DNA of 64,000 nt from JBDZVM01 sp040255675. GTDB taxonomy: Bacteria > Actinomycetota > Actinomycetes > Acidothermales > Acidothermaceae. A model generated the notes under the pieces. The model did no database searches and was not told where the DNA came from. It saw only the letters and a program-made list of their open reading frames with translations. The translations under genes and the position numbers were made by a program. Numbering within the stretch: the first letter of the stretch is position 1; each line of letters begins with the position of its first letter. Of the stretch, positions 35,992 to 45,010 are shown piece by piece. The DNA lies in contig JBDZVM010000005.1 of NCBI GenBank assembly GCA_040255675.1, forward strand, positions 62,001-126,000. Reading direction: 5' to 3'.

Positions 35992-37892
35992 ACGGTTCAG
36001 TTACGTTGCACCGTGGCAGCCGGCGTGCGCGCGTTGCTGCGCAGACGGTGCTGCTGGTGGTCTTCTTGCTGGCGCCTTTCGCCTCGCCCTTGAGCTGGAA
36101 CTTGACGGTTGCGGCGAACGCACTTTTGTTCGGGCTGGCCGCGACATCCGTGAACCTTGCGTTGGGGCTTGGCGGCATTCTCAACCTCGGAAGTGCTTTC
36201 TTTCTCGGTGCCGGCGGCTACGGCACTGCTCTTCTCGTGACCCAGTGGGGCTGGCCGTTCGTGCCCGCCGCCGTGATCTCGATTGCGGCCTCTGTTGTCG
36301 TCGCCGTGGTCATCGGGTTTTTGCTTTTGCGAATGCCGCGGTTTTACCTGGCTGTCGCGACATTGGGACTGTCAGTGGCCCTTGAAGGAGTGTTGCTCGC
36401 TTTTCACACTGTGACGGGCGGCGATTCCGGCCTTATTACTGATCGGGACATCCCCGTTGGGGTGTTCACCATTTCTGGTGATCGAGCATGGTACGTGCTG
36501 ATCGTCGTCCTATGTGCTCTCGCCGTCGGGCTGGTGCATCGGGCCACGATCGGACGACGCGGCAGGCTGTTGGCAATGATTCGGGACGACGAGTTGGCCG
36601 CGAGCGTGCTCGGCGTGCACGTCTTGCGGGCCAAGGTGATTGTGTTCGCCGGAAGCGCGGCACTTCTCGCTGTCGCTGGGGCCGTGATGTTTGCTTTTGC
36701 GGGTGTCATTGTTCCGGCGACGGCTGGCGTCGTGCAATCCGTACAACTTCTCGGCATGTCGGTGGTCGGCGGCATTGTCTACGTCTCTGGCGGCCTCGTC
36801 GGCGCAGGCGTCTTGTACTGGCTGCAGGCGATGGTCAGCGGGATTGGCAAATACCAATCCCTGATATACGGCACTGCTTTCGTCCTCGTGGTGTTCTTCA
36901 TGCAGCACGGGCTTGCCGGGCTGGGGCACTCGCTGTGGCGTCGCGTGTGGGGTTTGACCGCCAAAGACAACAGCAAGCCGGACGACGCCGCGCCGCGCTC
37001 TCTTGCTGAATCAACGGGTGTCGCCGAACCAGCCGGTGCCGAACAACCGGCTGAGGACGTCGTTTCGACCCTGGCCGGAATCGCCGAGGCGGGTGTTCGT
37101 CGCGCCGAGCCGGACGCGAGCCTTTGGTCGACGTCATCGGCGCCGGCAGCCGGGTTGTTCGCCTCGTCAGTCGTAAAGCGGTTCGGTGGCCTTGTCGCGG
37201 TCTCGGACGTGTCGATCGTCGTGCCGCCCGGCCAGGTCACCGGACTGATCGGTACGAACGGTGCCGGCAAGAGCACGTTCCTCAATCTGGTGTCCGGCGT
37301 CGAGACACCCGACAGCGGGGCGATCTGGCTCGACGGCGAAGACCTCACGAAATGGAGCGCCGCGCAGCGTTCGTCGGCCGGCATCGCCCGCACCTTCCAG
37401 ACGCCACGGCTCGTCAACCACTGCACGGTCATCGAAAACGTCATGATCGGTCTCGACGCGACCGATGGCGCTGTATTCCGGCGACACAACCGCAAACAGG
37501 AACGCGCCGCGAGAGATCAGGCGATGTCCGCTTTGGAGCGGGTGGGGCTCGCTCAGCACGCGGAAAAGCCCGCGGGCGCGCTCGGGAGCGGGCAGCGAAA
37601 GTTCGTCGAACTCGTCCGTGCTCTCGTGTTGCAACCGAAGGTCTTGCTCATGGACGAGCCGGCGGTAGGGCTGTCCATCGACGAGATCGTTGACATCGCC
37701 CGCTGGATCGACGAGATCGCCAACAGCGGAACAGCCGTGTTGCTCATCGATCACAACATGGACTTCATCTCAGGCCTCACCGACTACGTCTACTCCATGG
37801 ACAGCGGCCAGATCGTCGCGTCGGGCCCCGCCAGCGCGGCCGCCGAGTGGACTCGCAGCTGGCATTCCCTCGTGAAAGAGGGCACCGAATGA
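35988..37892 (+). CDS. Fused LivM permease / LivG ATPase
   Basis: 634 residues combining two usual subunits. Residues 1-330 are a LivM-type permease (LALGLGGILNLGSAFFLGAGGYG, and the loop AMIRDDELAASVLGVHVLRAKV); a hydrophilic Ala/Glu linker (about 330-390) joins an ATPase with Walker A GTNGAGKST (about 421-429), Walker B VLLMDEP and switch His in LLIDHNMDF. The signature motif is LGSGQ instead of the usual LSGGQ. LivM-LivG fusions occur in other actinobacteria. GTG 35988 overlaps the livH stop. Confidence 0.93.
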   Translation: MNGSVTLHRGSRRARVAAQTVLLVVFLLAPFASPLSWNLTVAANALLFGLAATSVNLALGLGGILNLGSAFFLGAGGYGTALLVTQWGWPFVPAAVISIAASVVVAVVIGFLLLRMPRFYLAVATLGLSVALEGVLLAFHTVTGGDSGLITDRDIPVGVFTISGDRAWYVLIVVLCALAVGLVHRATIGRRGRLLAMIRDDELAASVLGVHVLRAKVIVFAGSAALLAVAGAVMFAFAGVIVPATAGVVQSVQLLGMSVVGGIVYVSGGLVGAGVLYWLQAMVSGIGKYQSLIYGTAFVLVVFFMQHGLAGLGHSLWRRVWGLTAKDNSKPDDAAPRSLAESTGVAEPAGAEQPAEDVVSTLAGIAEAGVRRAEPDASLWSTSSAPAAGLFASSVVKRFGGLVAVSDVSIVVPPGQVTGLIGTNGAGKSTFLNLVSGVETPDSGAIWLDGEDLTKWSAAQRSSAGIARTFQTPRLVNHCTVIENVMIGLDATDGAVFRRHNRKQERAARDQAMSALERVGLAQHAEKPAGALGSGQRKFVELVRALVLQPKVLLMDEPAVGLSIDEIVDIARWIDEIANSGTAVLLIDHNMDFISGLTDYVYSMDSGQIVASGPASAAAEWTRSWHSLVKEGTE

Positions 37893-37922
37893 TGGGCGCA
37901 ACCTAATGACAGGGGGCACCGA

Positions 37923-38624
37923 ATGACTGTCGCGCGCCGGACGCTCACACAGTCGACAAAACAGCGATCGGCGCTGGAGGTCAGGGCCCTCAGCGCGGGC
38001 TACGGTCGGATGACGGTGCTGCACGACGTGTCGCTACGACTTGCGCCCGGCGAGTCTTTAGGCATCTTCGGGCCGAACGGAGCCGGTAAAAGCACGCTGC
38101 TTGGCGCCATGGTCGGTTCGGTCGCGGCGTCGCGCGGCGACATTATGCTCGGTGACACATCGATCGCACGCGTGCCGGCGCACCGGCGTGCGGCGATGGG
38201 CATCGGCCTGGTGCCCGAGGGGCGGCAAATCATTGATTCGCTCAGTGTGCGAGCGAACCTCGAGGTGACCATTTTTTCCAGAGGTCGGCTCCGCCTCGAC
38301 CGTGAGCATCGCGCCCGCATCGACGAGATGTTCGACCTGTTTCCGCGATTGCGTGAACGCCAGCGGCACATGGGTGTGCAGCTGTCGGGCGGCGAGCGGC
38401 AGATGCTTGCGACTGCTCGCGCCTTGATGTCTCGCCCCGCCGTCTTACTGCTCGACGAGCCCAGTCAGGGACTTTCGCCCAGCGCACTGCGCGAACTCGT
38501 CGATGCGTTGCGAAACCTTCGCGGCGAGCGGTCGATGGTCGTCGTCGAACAGGAACCGACGTTGCTCGAAGCCCTCTCCGACCGGATGATGCGTCTGCGC
38601 ATGGGCCGCCTGGAGCAACGCTAG
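37923..38624 (+). CDS. livF: Branched-chain amino acid-type ABC ATPase (LivF)
   Basis: 233 residues with Walker A GPNGAGKST, signature LSGGERQM, Walker B VLLLDEPSQGLSP and the LivF-type sequence GLVPEGRQI. Second ATPase of the Liv-type importer. The 30 bp before it contain a second copy of a 13-bp stretch GGGCACCGAATGA (37880-37892 and 37914-37926) marking the end of one gene and the start of the next. A strong hairpin lies 45 bp after the stop. Confidence 0.94.
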   Translation: MTVARRTLTQSTKQRSALEVRALSAGYGRMTVLHDVSLRLAPGESLGIFGPNGAGKSTLLGAMVGSVAASRGDIMLGDTSIARVPAHRRAAMGIGLVPEGRQIIDSLSVRANLEVTIFSRGRLRLDREHRARIDEMFDLFPRLRERQRHMGVQLSGGERQMLATARALMSRPAVLLLDEPSQGLSPSALRELVDALRNLRGERSMVVVEQEPTLLEALSDRMMRLRMGRLEQR

Positions 38625-38668
38625 CGACGACAAGGGCGGCGTGGTCGCGCGTCCGCCGACGACCTGCC

Positions 38669-38701
38669 GGCGTCTCGCGGCGTTGCCTGCCGCGAGAGCG
38701 C
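38669..38701 (+). terminator. Hairpin terminator after livF
   Basis: Perfect 9-bp stem TCTCGCGGC / GCCGCGAGA (38673-38681 and 38689-38697) with loop GTTGCCT, extendable by three pairs past a one-base bulge. No T-run. It separates the Liv-type operon from the promoter of the Rieske operon. Confidence 0.7.
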
Positions 38702-38712
38702 GCCTAAGGGCG

Positions 38713-38740
38713 TTGACAAGAATACTGAATACAGTAGGCT
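38713..38740 (+). promoter_or_regulatory. Rieske operon promoter with island operator copy 2
   Basis: Perfect -35 TTGACA (38713-38718), 16-base spacer, -10-like TAGGCT (38735-38740). Inside the spacer lies CTGAATACAGTA (38725-38736), extendable to the palindrome TACTG-AATA-CAGTA (38723-38736). The same 12-mer occurs exactly at 55409-55420 on the other strand. A repressor bound here would block RNA polymerase. Confidence 0.7.
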
Positions 38741-38767
38741 GGGCTGCACGACTGAAGAGGGAGCCCG

Positions 38768-40039
38768 ATGAGTACGCGTTTCGTTGACGACCAGGGCCAC
38801 GACGGTTTGTTCCGAGTTCGCACCGACGTATTTCGCGATCAAGACATTTTTGACATTGAACGGAAAGCCATTTTTGACAAATCTTGGCTATACGTCGGCC
38901 ACGCGTCGGAAATTCCCGATGCGGGTAGCTTTGTGACAAGGTCTGTCGGGGGCCACCCCGTGATCATGGTTCGGCAACGCGACGGCGATATTAAGGTCTT
39001 GTTCAACACGTGCGCCCACCAGTCGTCGATGGTGTGCCGGGTGCCTTGCGGCACTTCCGAGGCATTCCAGTGCTTCTTCCACGGGTGGACGTATGACCTT
39101 GACGGTTCACTTTTACGGCTGCCGGGCGAGGCAAGCTATTGCGGGCAATTCACGAAAGAACAGCATGGCCTGGCTGCGCCTCGTGTCGACTCGTACCGAG
39201 GGTTCGTGTTTATGTGCTCGGACAGCTCGACCTCGAGTTTGGACGAATACCTGGGGCAAGCCCGCACCTACCTCGACCTCGTAGCGGACCAAGACGACGA
39301 AATGGTCGTTTTGCCCGGAAGTCACAAATACGCGATTCATGGCAACTGGAAAATGGCCACGATGAACGCCAACGACGGTTATCACGTGGGCACTACGCAC
39401 GCCACCTACCTGAGATACCTGCGTAACGAGGGCATCGACGTCGGTGCGCGGCGTCTCGGTCGCCGTCCGATTTTGGGCAATGGGCACACCGCTTCCGAAT
39501 TCTTCGGCGGTTGGGGGAGACCTATCGCGCGCTGGGCGGCCTACTGGCCGGAGAGCCTCAAGAAGCCGCTAGAGCGCATCGCTGACGGCCTTCGCGATCG
39601 GCACGGCGAGGAGCGCGCACACCTGATGACGGACGTCGATCGTAACCTGGTCATCTTCCCGAACCTCGTTATTAATGATCATTCGTCGATCATTATTCGC
39701 ACCTGGGACCCGGTCTCACCCGGAAAGGTCGTCGTGACTGGCTGGTGTCTCGTTCCAAAAGAGGAAGATAAGATGTTGCGCGCGCTCCGCCTGAAGAACT
39801 ACCTCACCTTCTTCGGGCCCGGCGGTTTCGCGACGCCCGACGACATCGAAGCGCTGAACGGCGTCCAGGTAGCGTTTCGAAATCCGGCGATGGAGTGGCT
39901 CGACGCTTCGAAGGGTGCGACCTTCGAGAACAAACCAAACGTCAGCGACAATGCCGAAGAAGACCAAACTCGAGCATTCTGGAGGCGCTGGCAAGCAGAC
40001 ATCGACAATGCGCTCGAAGGGGTAGCGGCCGATGCCTGA
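38768..40039 (+). CDS. Rieske ring-hydroxylating dioxygenase, alpha subunit
   Basis: 423 residues; catalytic subunit that dihydroxylates an aromatic ring with O2. Rieske cluster ligands are Cys82, His84, Cys102 and His105 (TCAHQ ... QCFFHGWTYD). The mononuclear iron site reads NANDGYHVGTTH, with Asp203 as bridging residue and His206/His211 as ligands. The beta subunit follows with an eight-base overlap, as in benzoate- or biphenyl-type oxygenases. ATG 38768 is preceded by GAGGGAG. No ferredoxin or reductase is encoded nearby. Confidence 0.93.
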   Translation: MSTRFVDDQGHDGLFRVRTDVFRDQDIFDIERKAIFDKSWLYVGHASEIPDAGSFVTRSVGGHPVIMVRQRDGDIKVLFNTCAHQSSMVCRVPCGTSEAFQCFFHGWTYDLDGSLLRLPGEASYCGQFTKEQHGLAAPRVDSYRGFVFMCSDSSTSSLDEYLGQARTYLDLVADQDDEMVVLPGSHKYAIHGNWKMATMNANDGYHVGTTHATYLRYLRNEGIDVGARRLGRRPILGNGHTASEFFGGWGRPIARWAAYWPESLKKPLERIADGLRDRHGEERAHLMTDVDRNLVIFPNLVINDHSSIIIRTWDPVSPGKVVVTGWCLVPKEEDKMLRALRLKNYLTFFGPGGFATPDDIEALNGVQVAFRNPAMEWLDASKGATFENKPNVSDNAEEDQTRAFWRRWQADIDNALEGVAADA

Positions 40040-40544
40040 ACTCACTCGTGGAGCGGTCGAAGATTTTCTCTACTACGAGGCCGAGCTTATCGACGACTGG
40101 CGCCTCCGGGAGTGGGCCGCGTGCTTTCGCGACGACGGCCGATATATCGTCCCAACTCTCGATGCCGACCCCGCGACAGCATTCGACACCGACCCGCTGG
40201 AAGTGCTGTGTTTGATTGCGGACGATCGGCACCTTATCGATGCCCGCATCGATCGCCTCGAGAACATTCGCGCGCATGCCGAAAATCCGCGATCGAGGGT
40301 GATGCACGCGATCACGAACGTGCGTGTGGGCAAGCAAGCCGACGGAGTGCTTCGGGTGCTGTCGAACCTGACAGTGCACCGCTGGCGGCAGGACCGCCTC
40401 GACACGTACGTGGGTCGGTGCTTGCATCACCTCGCGGTGGACGACGGAAATGCGTCGTCTCCCGGTATATCGATCGTCGAGCGTCGCGTCGTGCTCGACC
40501 TCGAATCACTTGACCCTGTCGGTCCACTGAGTTTCATACTCTGA
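40032..40544 (+). CDS. Ring-hydroxylating dioxygenase, beta subunit
   Basis: 170 residues of the small-subunit (SnoaL/NTF2-like) fold: VEDFLYYEAELIDDWRLREWAACFRDDGRYIVP at the N-terminus and SRVMHAITNVRV in the middle, typical of the structural beta subunit of alpha3beta3 oxygenases. Starts within the alpha gene and so is translationally coupled. Only this alpha gene of the three in the island has a beta partner. Confidence 0.9.
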   Translation: MPELTRGAVEDFLYYEAELIDDWRLREWAACFRDDGRYIVPTLDADPATAFDTDPLEVLCLIADDRHLIDARIDRLENIRAHAENPRSRVMHAITNVRVGKQADGVLRVLSNLTVHRWRQDRLDTYVGRCLHHLAVDDGNASSPGISIVERRVVLDLESLDPVGPLSFIL

Positions 40545-40588
40545 CCCGCGACTACGGCTACGACTGCAGGCTTAGGCGGAAATCTCAC

Positions 40589-41677
40589 ATGTCGAAGACA
40601 AGCGCCGCCTCGGTGGTGACGGCTCCGGGGGTGTTGTCCCTCCGTGATTTTGAGCTGCCAACCATCGCGGACGACGACGGTCTGCTTCGAGTGGAGTCGT
40701 GTGGCGTTTGTGGCACCGACGTCCGCGATCTGCCTCGCGCCTTACCGCCGCGCATCATGGGACACGAGATCGTCGGAGTAGTCGAGTCGCTAGGCGATCG
40801 GGCAAGTACAAAGTGGGGCGTATCGGAGGGCGACCGAATATTGCTCGAAGAGTATGTGCCTTGCGGTGTCTGCGGTATCTGCCGCTCCGGGGATTACCGA
40901 CTCTGCTTCCAGACCGACATCCTTACAAACCCACGACCTTTTCGTTACGGGGCGACGAGCCTTGCCGAAGCTCCAGCGCTTTGGGGCGGCTACAGCCAGT
41001 ACGTCTATCTGCATTCGAACGCCGTTGTGCATCCGGTGCCGCCAGGCGTCGAGTCCGCCGCCGTACCCCTCGCGGTGCCGCTGTCAAACGGCTACGAGTG
41101 GATGTGTCTCGCCGGCGGGATCAAGCCGGCCGAATGCGTCGTCATCATCGGACCGGGGCAGCAAGGCCTTGCCTGTCTGTTTGCCGCGAAGCTCGCCGGC
41201 GCGGCACCCGTCATCGTCGCCGGGCTCCGCAAGGACGCCCGGCGCCTTGCGGTGGCTGCCGAGATGGGCGCGGACGTGGTGGTGAACACCGACGAAACAC
41301 CGCTCTACGACGCTGTGCGTGACGTTACGCGGGGCGAGATGGCCGACATGGCGATCGACGCCGCGGCCGCGAATGAGCGAACTCTCGGTGACGCGGTCGC
41401 GTCGTTGCGCAAGAACGGCCGCCTTGTCATCGGTGCGCGCAACGACGAGCAGGTGTCGTTCCCCGTGGGAGCTCTTCGCGGCAAGACCTTGACCATCAAG
41501 GGAGTGCGTGGCCACAGTTACGAAGCCGTCGCGTGGGCTTTGAAGGTGTTGCCGAAGCACCTGCCGCTCGCCGAGAAGATGTCGAGTGGCTCTTTCGGCT
41601 TGAGCGACGTCGACAAGGCCCTCGGCGTTACGTCCGACGGCTCGGCGATCCATGTGAGGGTCGACCCGTGGGCATAG
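40589..41677 (+). CDS. Zinc-dependent alcohol dehydrogenase
   Basis: 362-residue medium-chain dehydrogenase. Catalytic zinc ligands Cys in SCGVCGTD and the GHEIVG His-Glu pair are present, as is the structural-zinc lobe CGVCGICRSGDYRLC. The Rossmann segment IIGPGQQGLACLFAAKLAG binds NAD(P). Position directly after a dioxygenase suggests oxidation of a dihydrodiol or of an alcohol intermediate, but cis-dihydrodiol dehydrogenases are normally of the SDR type, so its step is open. Confidence 0.88.
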   Translation: MSKTSAASVVTAPGVLSLRDFELPTIADDDGLLRVESCGVCGTDVRDLPRALPPRIMGHEIVGVVESLGDRASTKWGVSEGDRILLEEYVPCGVCGICRSGDYRLCFQTDILTNPRPFRYGATSLAEAPALWGGYSQYVYLHSNAVVHPVPPGVESAAVPLAVPLSNGYEWMCLAGGIKPAECVVIIGPGQQGLACLFAAKLAGAAPVIVAGLRKDARRLAVAAEMGADVVVNTDETPLYDAVRDVTRGEMADMAIDAAAANERTLGDAVASLRKNGRLVIGARNDEQVSFPVGALRGKTLTIKGVRGHSYEAVAWALKVLPKHLPLAEKMSSGSFGLSDVDKALGVTSDGSAIHVRVDPWA

Positions 41678-41788
41678 TAGGTGGCGTGACGCGACGACTC
41701 TCCCAACATTGCTCACCCCGCACAACCGACTGATTTGCGAACACCTTGAGCAAGGCGTAAAGGCGACGATCGACCGTAAGGAGCCACG

Positions 41789-42604
41789 ATGGGAGAGGTT
41801 GTACTCGGAGTCGCGACCGTGCACGCGCCGTTCATTACAGGCGCGCCACAGATCGCTCCCGAGCAGCGAGGTAGGCGGGTCTACGAGGGATTCGACCGTT
41901 TGCGCCAGTACGTCAGCGAGGCGGCACCCGACGTGATCGTGGCCTTCTCCAACGAACACATCACAAACTTCCTGCCCACCCTCGTGCCGGCCCACTGCGT
42001 GTCGGTGGGAGACAGCCATCCAACCGTGCCGGAGTTCAACCTTCCGGCGGCCAACGTGCCTAGCGACAGCGAATTCGCGAAGCGCTTGGTCGAATACGCC
42101 TACGACAATTCCTTCGATCTCGCCTATTCCGCGGAATTGACGCTCGACCACGGTACGGGCTTGCCGCTGAGCTTCCTTACGCCGAAGTACGACATCCCGG
42201 TCGTCGTCATCCTCCAAAACGTCATCTACTCGCCGATGCCAAGTGTGGCGCGGTCGTTCGAGCTAGGCCAGCTGGTGGCGCGGTTCGTTCGCGAGGCGGC
42301 AGGCGATCGACGCGTCGCGTTTCTGGGCACCGGAGGTGTCTCGCATTGGGTCGGTAACACCCGTCACGGCGATATCAATATCGAGTTTGACAAGTGGTTC
42401 CTCGCCCAGGTCGCGTCCGGGTCGTATGACGCCTTAGTGAAACTGCGTCAACAAGACATTGACGTCGCGGGTGACGGCGCCAACGAGATCCGTAACTGGT
42501 TGGCTGTCGCTGGCGCCTGCGAGGCCTTCCCGCCCAAGGTCGTTCTCGATGAAACCTTCATCCCCGGCTGGAACACCAGCGCGTACCAGGTGATCTGGCA
42601 ATGA
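41789..42604 (+). CDS. LigB-type class III extradiol dioxygenase, catalytic subunit
   Basis: 271 residues of the LigB superfamily, non-haem Fe(II) enzymes that cleave catechol-like or aminophenol-like rings. Iron ligand candidates by position are His12 (ATVHAPF), His57 (SNEHITNF) and Glu233 (ANEIRNWLAVAGA); a further conserved His lies in GGVSHWVG. A LigA-like small subunit gene follows. The substrate could be a protocatechuate-, gallate- or aminophenol-type compound. ATG 41789 is preceded by AAGGAG. Confidence 0.9.
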   Translation: MGEVVLGVATVHAPFITGAPQIAPEQRGRRVYEGFDRLRQYVSEAAPDVIVAFSNEHITNFLPTLVPAHCVSVGDSHPTVPEFNLPAANVPSDSEFAKRLVEYAYDNSFDLAYSAELTLDHGTGLPLSFLTPKYDIPVVVILQNVIYSPMPSVARSFELGQLVARFVREAAGDRRVAFLGTGGVSHWVGNTRHGDINIEFDKWFLAQVASGSYDALVKLRQQDIDVAGDGANEIRNWLAVAGACEAFPPKVVLDETFIPGWNTSAYQVIWQ

Positions 42605-42652
42605 TCGCCCGTGGCGTGAGTCAAATCATCGTACTCATGACGGAGGTGCGGA

Positions 42653-42937
42653 ATGTCTAGCCACGAGGTAGTCCGGGTGATCAGAGACATCCAGCGACAG
42701 CGGTTGTTCGACGTATTCGACCAGGATCGTGCGGCCTTTCTCGCGAGGTACAACCTCACCGAGGATGAGCGGGCCGCCTTTTTGGAAAACGACTACAAAG
42801 CGCTGTACGACCTCGGGTGTCATCCCATGGCGGTACTGTTTTTCAGCCAGGCGAACAAGGTGCCGATGGCGCAATACCTTCGTGCTATCGGGGCACCACC
42901 GGAGCGAGTGCGTGAGTTCGAGAAATTGATGGGTTGA
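42653..42937 (+). CDS. LigA-like small subunit of extradiol dioxygenase
   Basis: 94 residues, all-helical, resembling the alpha chain of protocatechuate 4,5-dioxygenase: FLARYNLTEDERAAFLENDYKALYDLGCHPMAVLFFSQANK. In LigAB this subunit caps the active site of LigB. It starts 48 bp after the catalytic subunit gene with a GGAGG ribosome site, so a two-subunit enzyme is expected. Confidence 0.9.
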   Translation: MSSHEVVRVIRDIQRQRLFDVFDQDRAAFLARYNLTEDERAAFLENDYKALYDLGCHPMAVLFFSQANKVPMAQYLRAIGAPPERVREFEKLMG

Positions 42938-43002
42938 ACCCTGGTAAATGTCGGTTGGCGAGCGGGTCCGCGGATGCGGTCCGCCTGAAGTCTGGAGGGT
43001 TG

Positions 43003-44223
43003 ATGGCTAGCACCACTGTATGTGTGACGCGGCATGCGCCAGGTTGGCGAAATGTAGCCGTGGTGGCCGTGGCGATGCTCCTTGCGGCCGGTTGCGGCAG
43101 CTCGTCCGGCGGCTCCTCCGGCGGAAAGGGCTCTGACAAGGCGCCGTTCACAGTTGCTTATATTGGCGAGTTCACGGGCGCTGGGGCATCGCAAAACATA
43201 CCCGAGCTCGACGGCCTGAAGGCGTGGGAAAAGGCTCGCAACGCGGACGGCGGATATAAGGGCCACCCGGTGAAGGTGCTGAGCTGCGATTCGACCACGA
43301 CGGTCCCTGGAGCCGTAGCCTGTGCCTCGCAGGTGGAGGACGCCGGCGTCGTGATCGTCGGTGGCGTGACCGGTGAGGTTGTCGCTGCCGCGAAGCGACT
43401 CGAGTCACAAAACAAGGTAGTTTTCACAAACAACCCGACCCTGAACCCGAAGCCCGGCTCGAACCTGTTTCAAGTCCCGCCCAACAGCAGCGCGGGAATC
43501 GCCCTCGCTTTGAAGACCGCTAAGGCAAACGGCATCGACACCATGGGCGTCATCACCACCGACAACACGACTGGTGTCAGTCTCGGTAAGACGCTCGACG
43601 TCGAAGCGCCCAAGGCGGGCGTGACGGTGTCGACCGAGTTGATGAGCTTGACGGCGACGGACGCAACTGTCCAATTGTCGAAGCTCAAGGCCAAGAATGT
43701 CGGATCGCTCTACATAGGCATGCTGGGTGCCCCGGCCATCGCGGCGATGAATGCCGTGGCGACGCTCGGATTCGACGGCCCGATTTTCGTGTTGGCAGCG
43801 AATGTGCAGCCGCACTTCCTCGTCTCGATCAAGCAGTCGATGCCGACAGCGATCTATGGTGTTCCGCCGGACGTATACCAAACCCCTAACTTGCTGACAG
43901 GCACCGCGAAGACCGGGGTCGACCAGCTGAAGGCCGATTACGCCAAAGCGAGCGGCCAGCAGTGGAACGACGACAAGCTGTCGTTGGTGACACCCTTTAT
44001 CGCAGAGGTCGCCATGGAACTCATGGACCAGCTGGGTCCGAAGCCGGCACTGAAGGACGCTGCCAAATACCTCACCACAAAACAGATTGATACCGCGATG
44101 GGCTCGATTTCCTTCCCGGATCCAAATGAGCAAGACGGTGCGCTGCCTGCGAAGCTGGCGATGGCGTCGGCTGACAACCCCGCGTGGGTTGCGTGTGTGA
44201 CAACCCCGCACTTGAAGTGCTGA
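43003..44223 (+). CDS. Liv-type ABC substrate-binding lipoprotein
   Basis: 406 residues (ATG 43003 after GGAGGG). A signal sequence ends in lipobox MLLAAGC, followed by a Gly/Ser linker and a type I periplasmic-binding fold (VAYIGEFTGAGASQNIPELDGLKAWEKARN, GGVTGEVVAAAKRLESQNKVVF). It is the likely receptor for the LivH-LivMG-LivF importer encoded 4 kb upstream, which has no binding protein of its own. An in-frame start at 42934 would remove the signal-peptide character and overlaps the LigA-like gene. Confidence 0.9.
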   Translation: MASTTVCVTRHAPGWRNVAVVAVAMLLAAGCGSSSGGSSGGKGSDKAPFTVAYIGEFTGAGASQNIPELDGLKAWEKARNADGGYKGHPVKVLSCDSTTTVPGAVACASQVEDAGVVIVGGVTGEVVAAAKRLESQNKVVFTNNPTLNPKPGSNLFQVPPNSSAGIALALKTAKANGIDTMGVITTDNTTGVSLGKTLDVEAPKAGVTVSTELMSLTATDATVQLSKLKAKNVGSLYIGMLGAPAIAAMNAVATLGFDGPIFVLAANVQPHFLVSIKQSMPTAIYGVPPDVYQTPNLLTGTAKTGVDQLKADYAKASGQQWNDDKLSLVTPFIAEVAMELMDQLGPKPALKDAAKYLTTKQIDTAMGSISFPDPNEQDGALPAKLAMASADNPAWVACVTTPHLKC

Positions 44224-44298
44224 CCCAACCTGTCGATGGACGGCGACCCCGCCGCTGAGAGGGAGCCGCAACGGTTCCCAGAAGAAAGGAAGATCGGT

Positions 44299-44991
44299 AT
44301 GCCAAGACTTGACTGGCGGTCGTTCCTGCCGCCGGAAGAGGCCGAGACGTATCAAAGCGCAGGGTTCGGTGAGCCGGAACCCTTCGGCAAGCACCCAGCC
44401 CTATTGGTGATCGACTGCACTGTGGGCTTCACCGGCAGTAGCCCCGACCTCAGCCTCGAGGAGGCCATAAAGGAATACAAGACGGCCTGCGGCCCGGTTT
44501 CGTGGGAGGCACTTCCTTACGTCACGAAACTTATCGATGAGTTCCGTGCGCATGAGCTGCCGATCGTCTACAGCAGGACCAATCTCGCCGTCCGTATGTT
44601 GACGAGCGGCGCGACAAAGGCGGCCGGGCAACGCAATCTCGACCAGCTTGCGCGCAGTAACTCCTTCCCTGACGTCATTTCACCACGCGATGGGGAACTC
44701 GTTATCGAGAAAAGCCGCGCCAGCGTCTTCTTCGGCACCGCTTTGGCGAGCTATCTGGTGACGAGAGGAGTCGACAGCGTCATTGCCTGCGGTACCACGA
44801 CGAGCGGATGCGTCCGGGCCACTGTCGTCGACGCCTTTTCGCACGGGTTCACCACTTTTGTTGCGGAAGAAGCGACTTTCGACCGATCGCCGACAGCGGC
44901 TATGGCGAACCTTTGGGACATGAATGCCAAGTACGCATCCGTCGTATCGGTGGGCGATGTCTTAAGTCACATCGCTACGTTGCCCCGATAG
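44299..44991 (+). CDS. Isochorismatase-family cysteine hydrolase
   Basis: 230 residues. The catalytic triad of the family is complete: Asp39 (LVIDCTVGF), Lys138 (VIEKSRASVF) and Cys171 (GTTTSGCVRATVVDA). Relatives with this Cys include N-carbamoylsarcosine amidase, nicotinamidase and maleamate amidase, so an amide-hydrolysing step is likely. In this cluster of ring-cleavage genes a maleamate-like substrate is a reasonable guess only. ATG 44299 follows an AAGGAAG site. Confidence 0.87.
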   Translation: MPRLDWRSFLPPEEAETYQSAGFGEPEPFGKHPALLVIDCTVGFTGSSPDLSLEEAIKEYKTACGPVSWEALPYVTKLIDEFRAHELPIVYSRTNLAVRMLTSGATKAAGQRNLDQLARSNSFPDVISPRDGELVIEKSRASVFFGTALASYLVTRGVDSVIACGTTTSGCVRATVVDAFSHGFTTFVAEEATFDRSPTAAMANLWDMNAKYASVVSVGDVLSHIATLPR

Positions 44992-45010
44992 TTTCGCTAG
45001 TTTCGCCCTC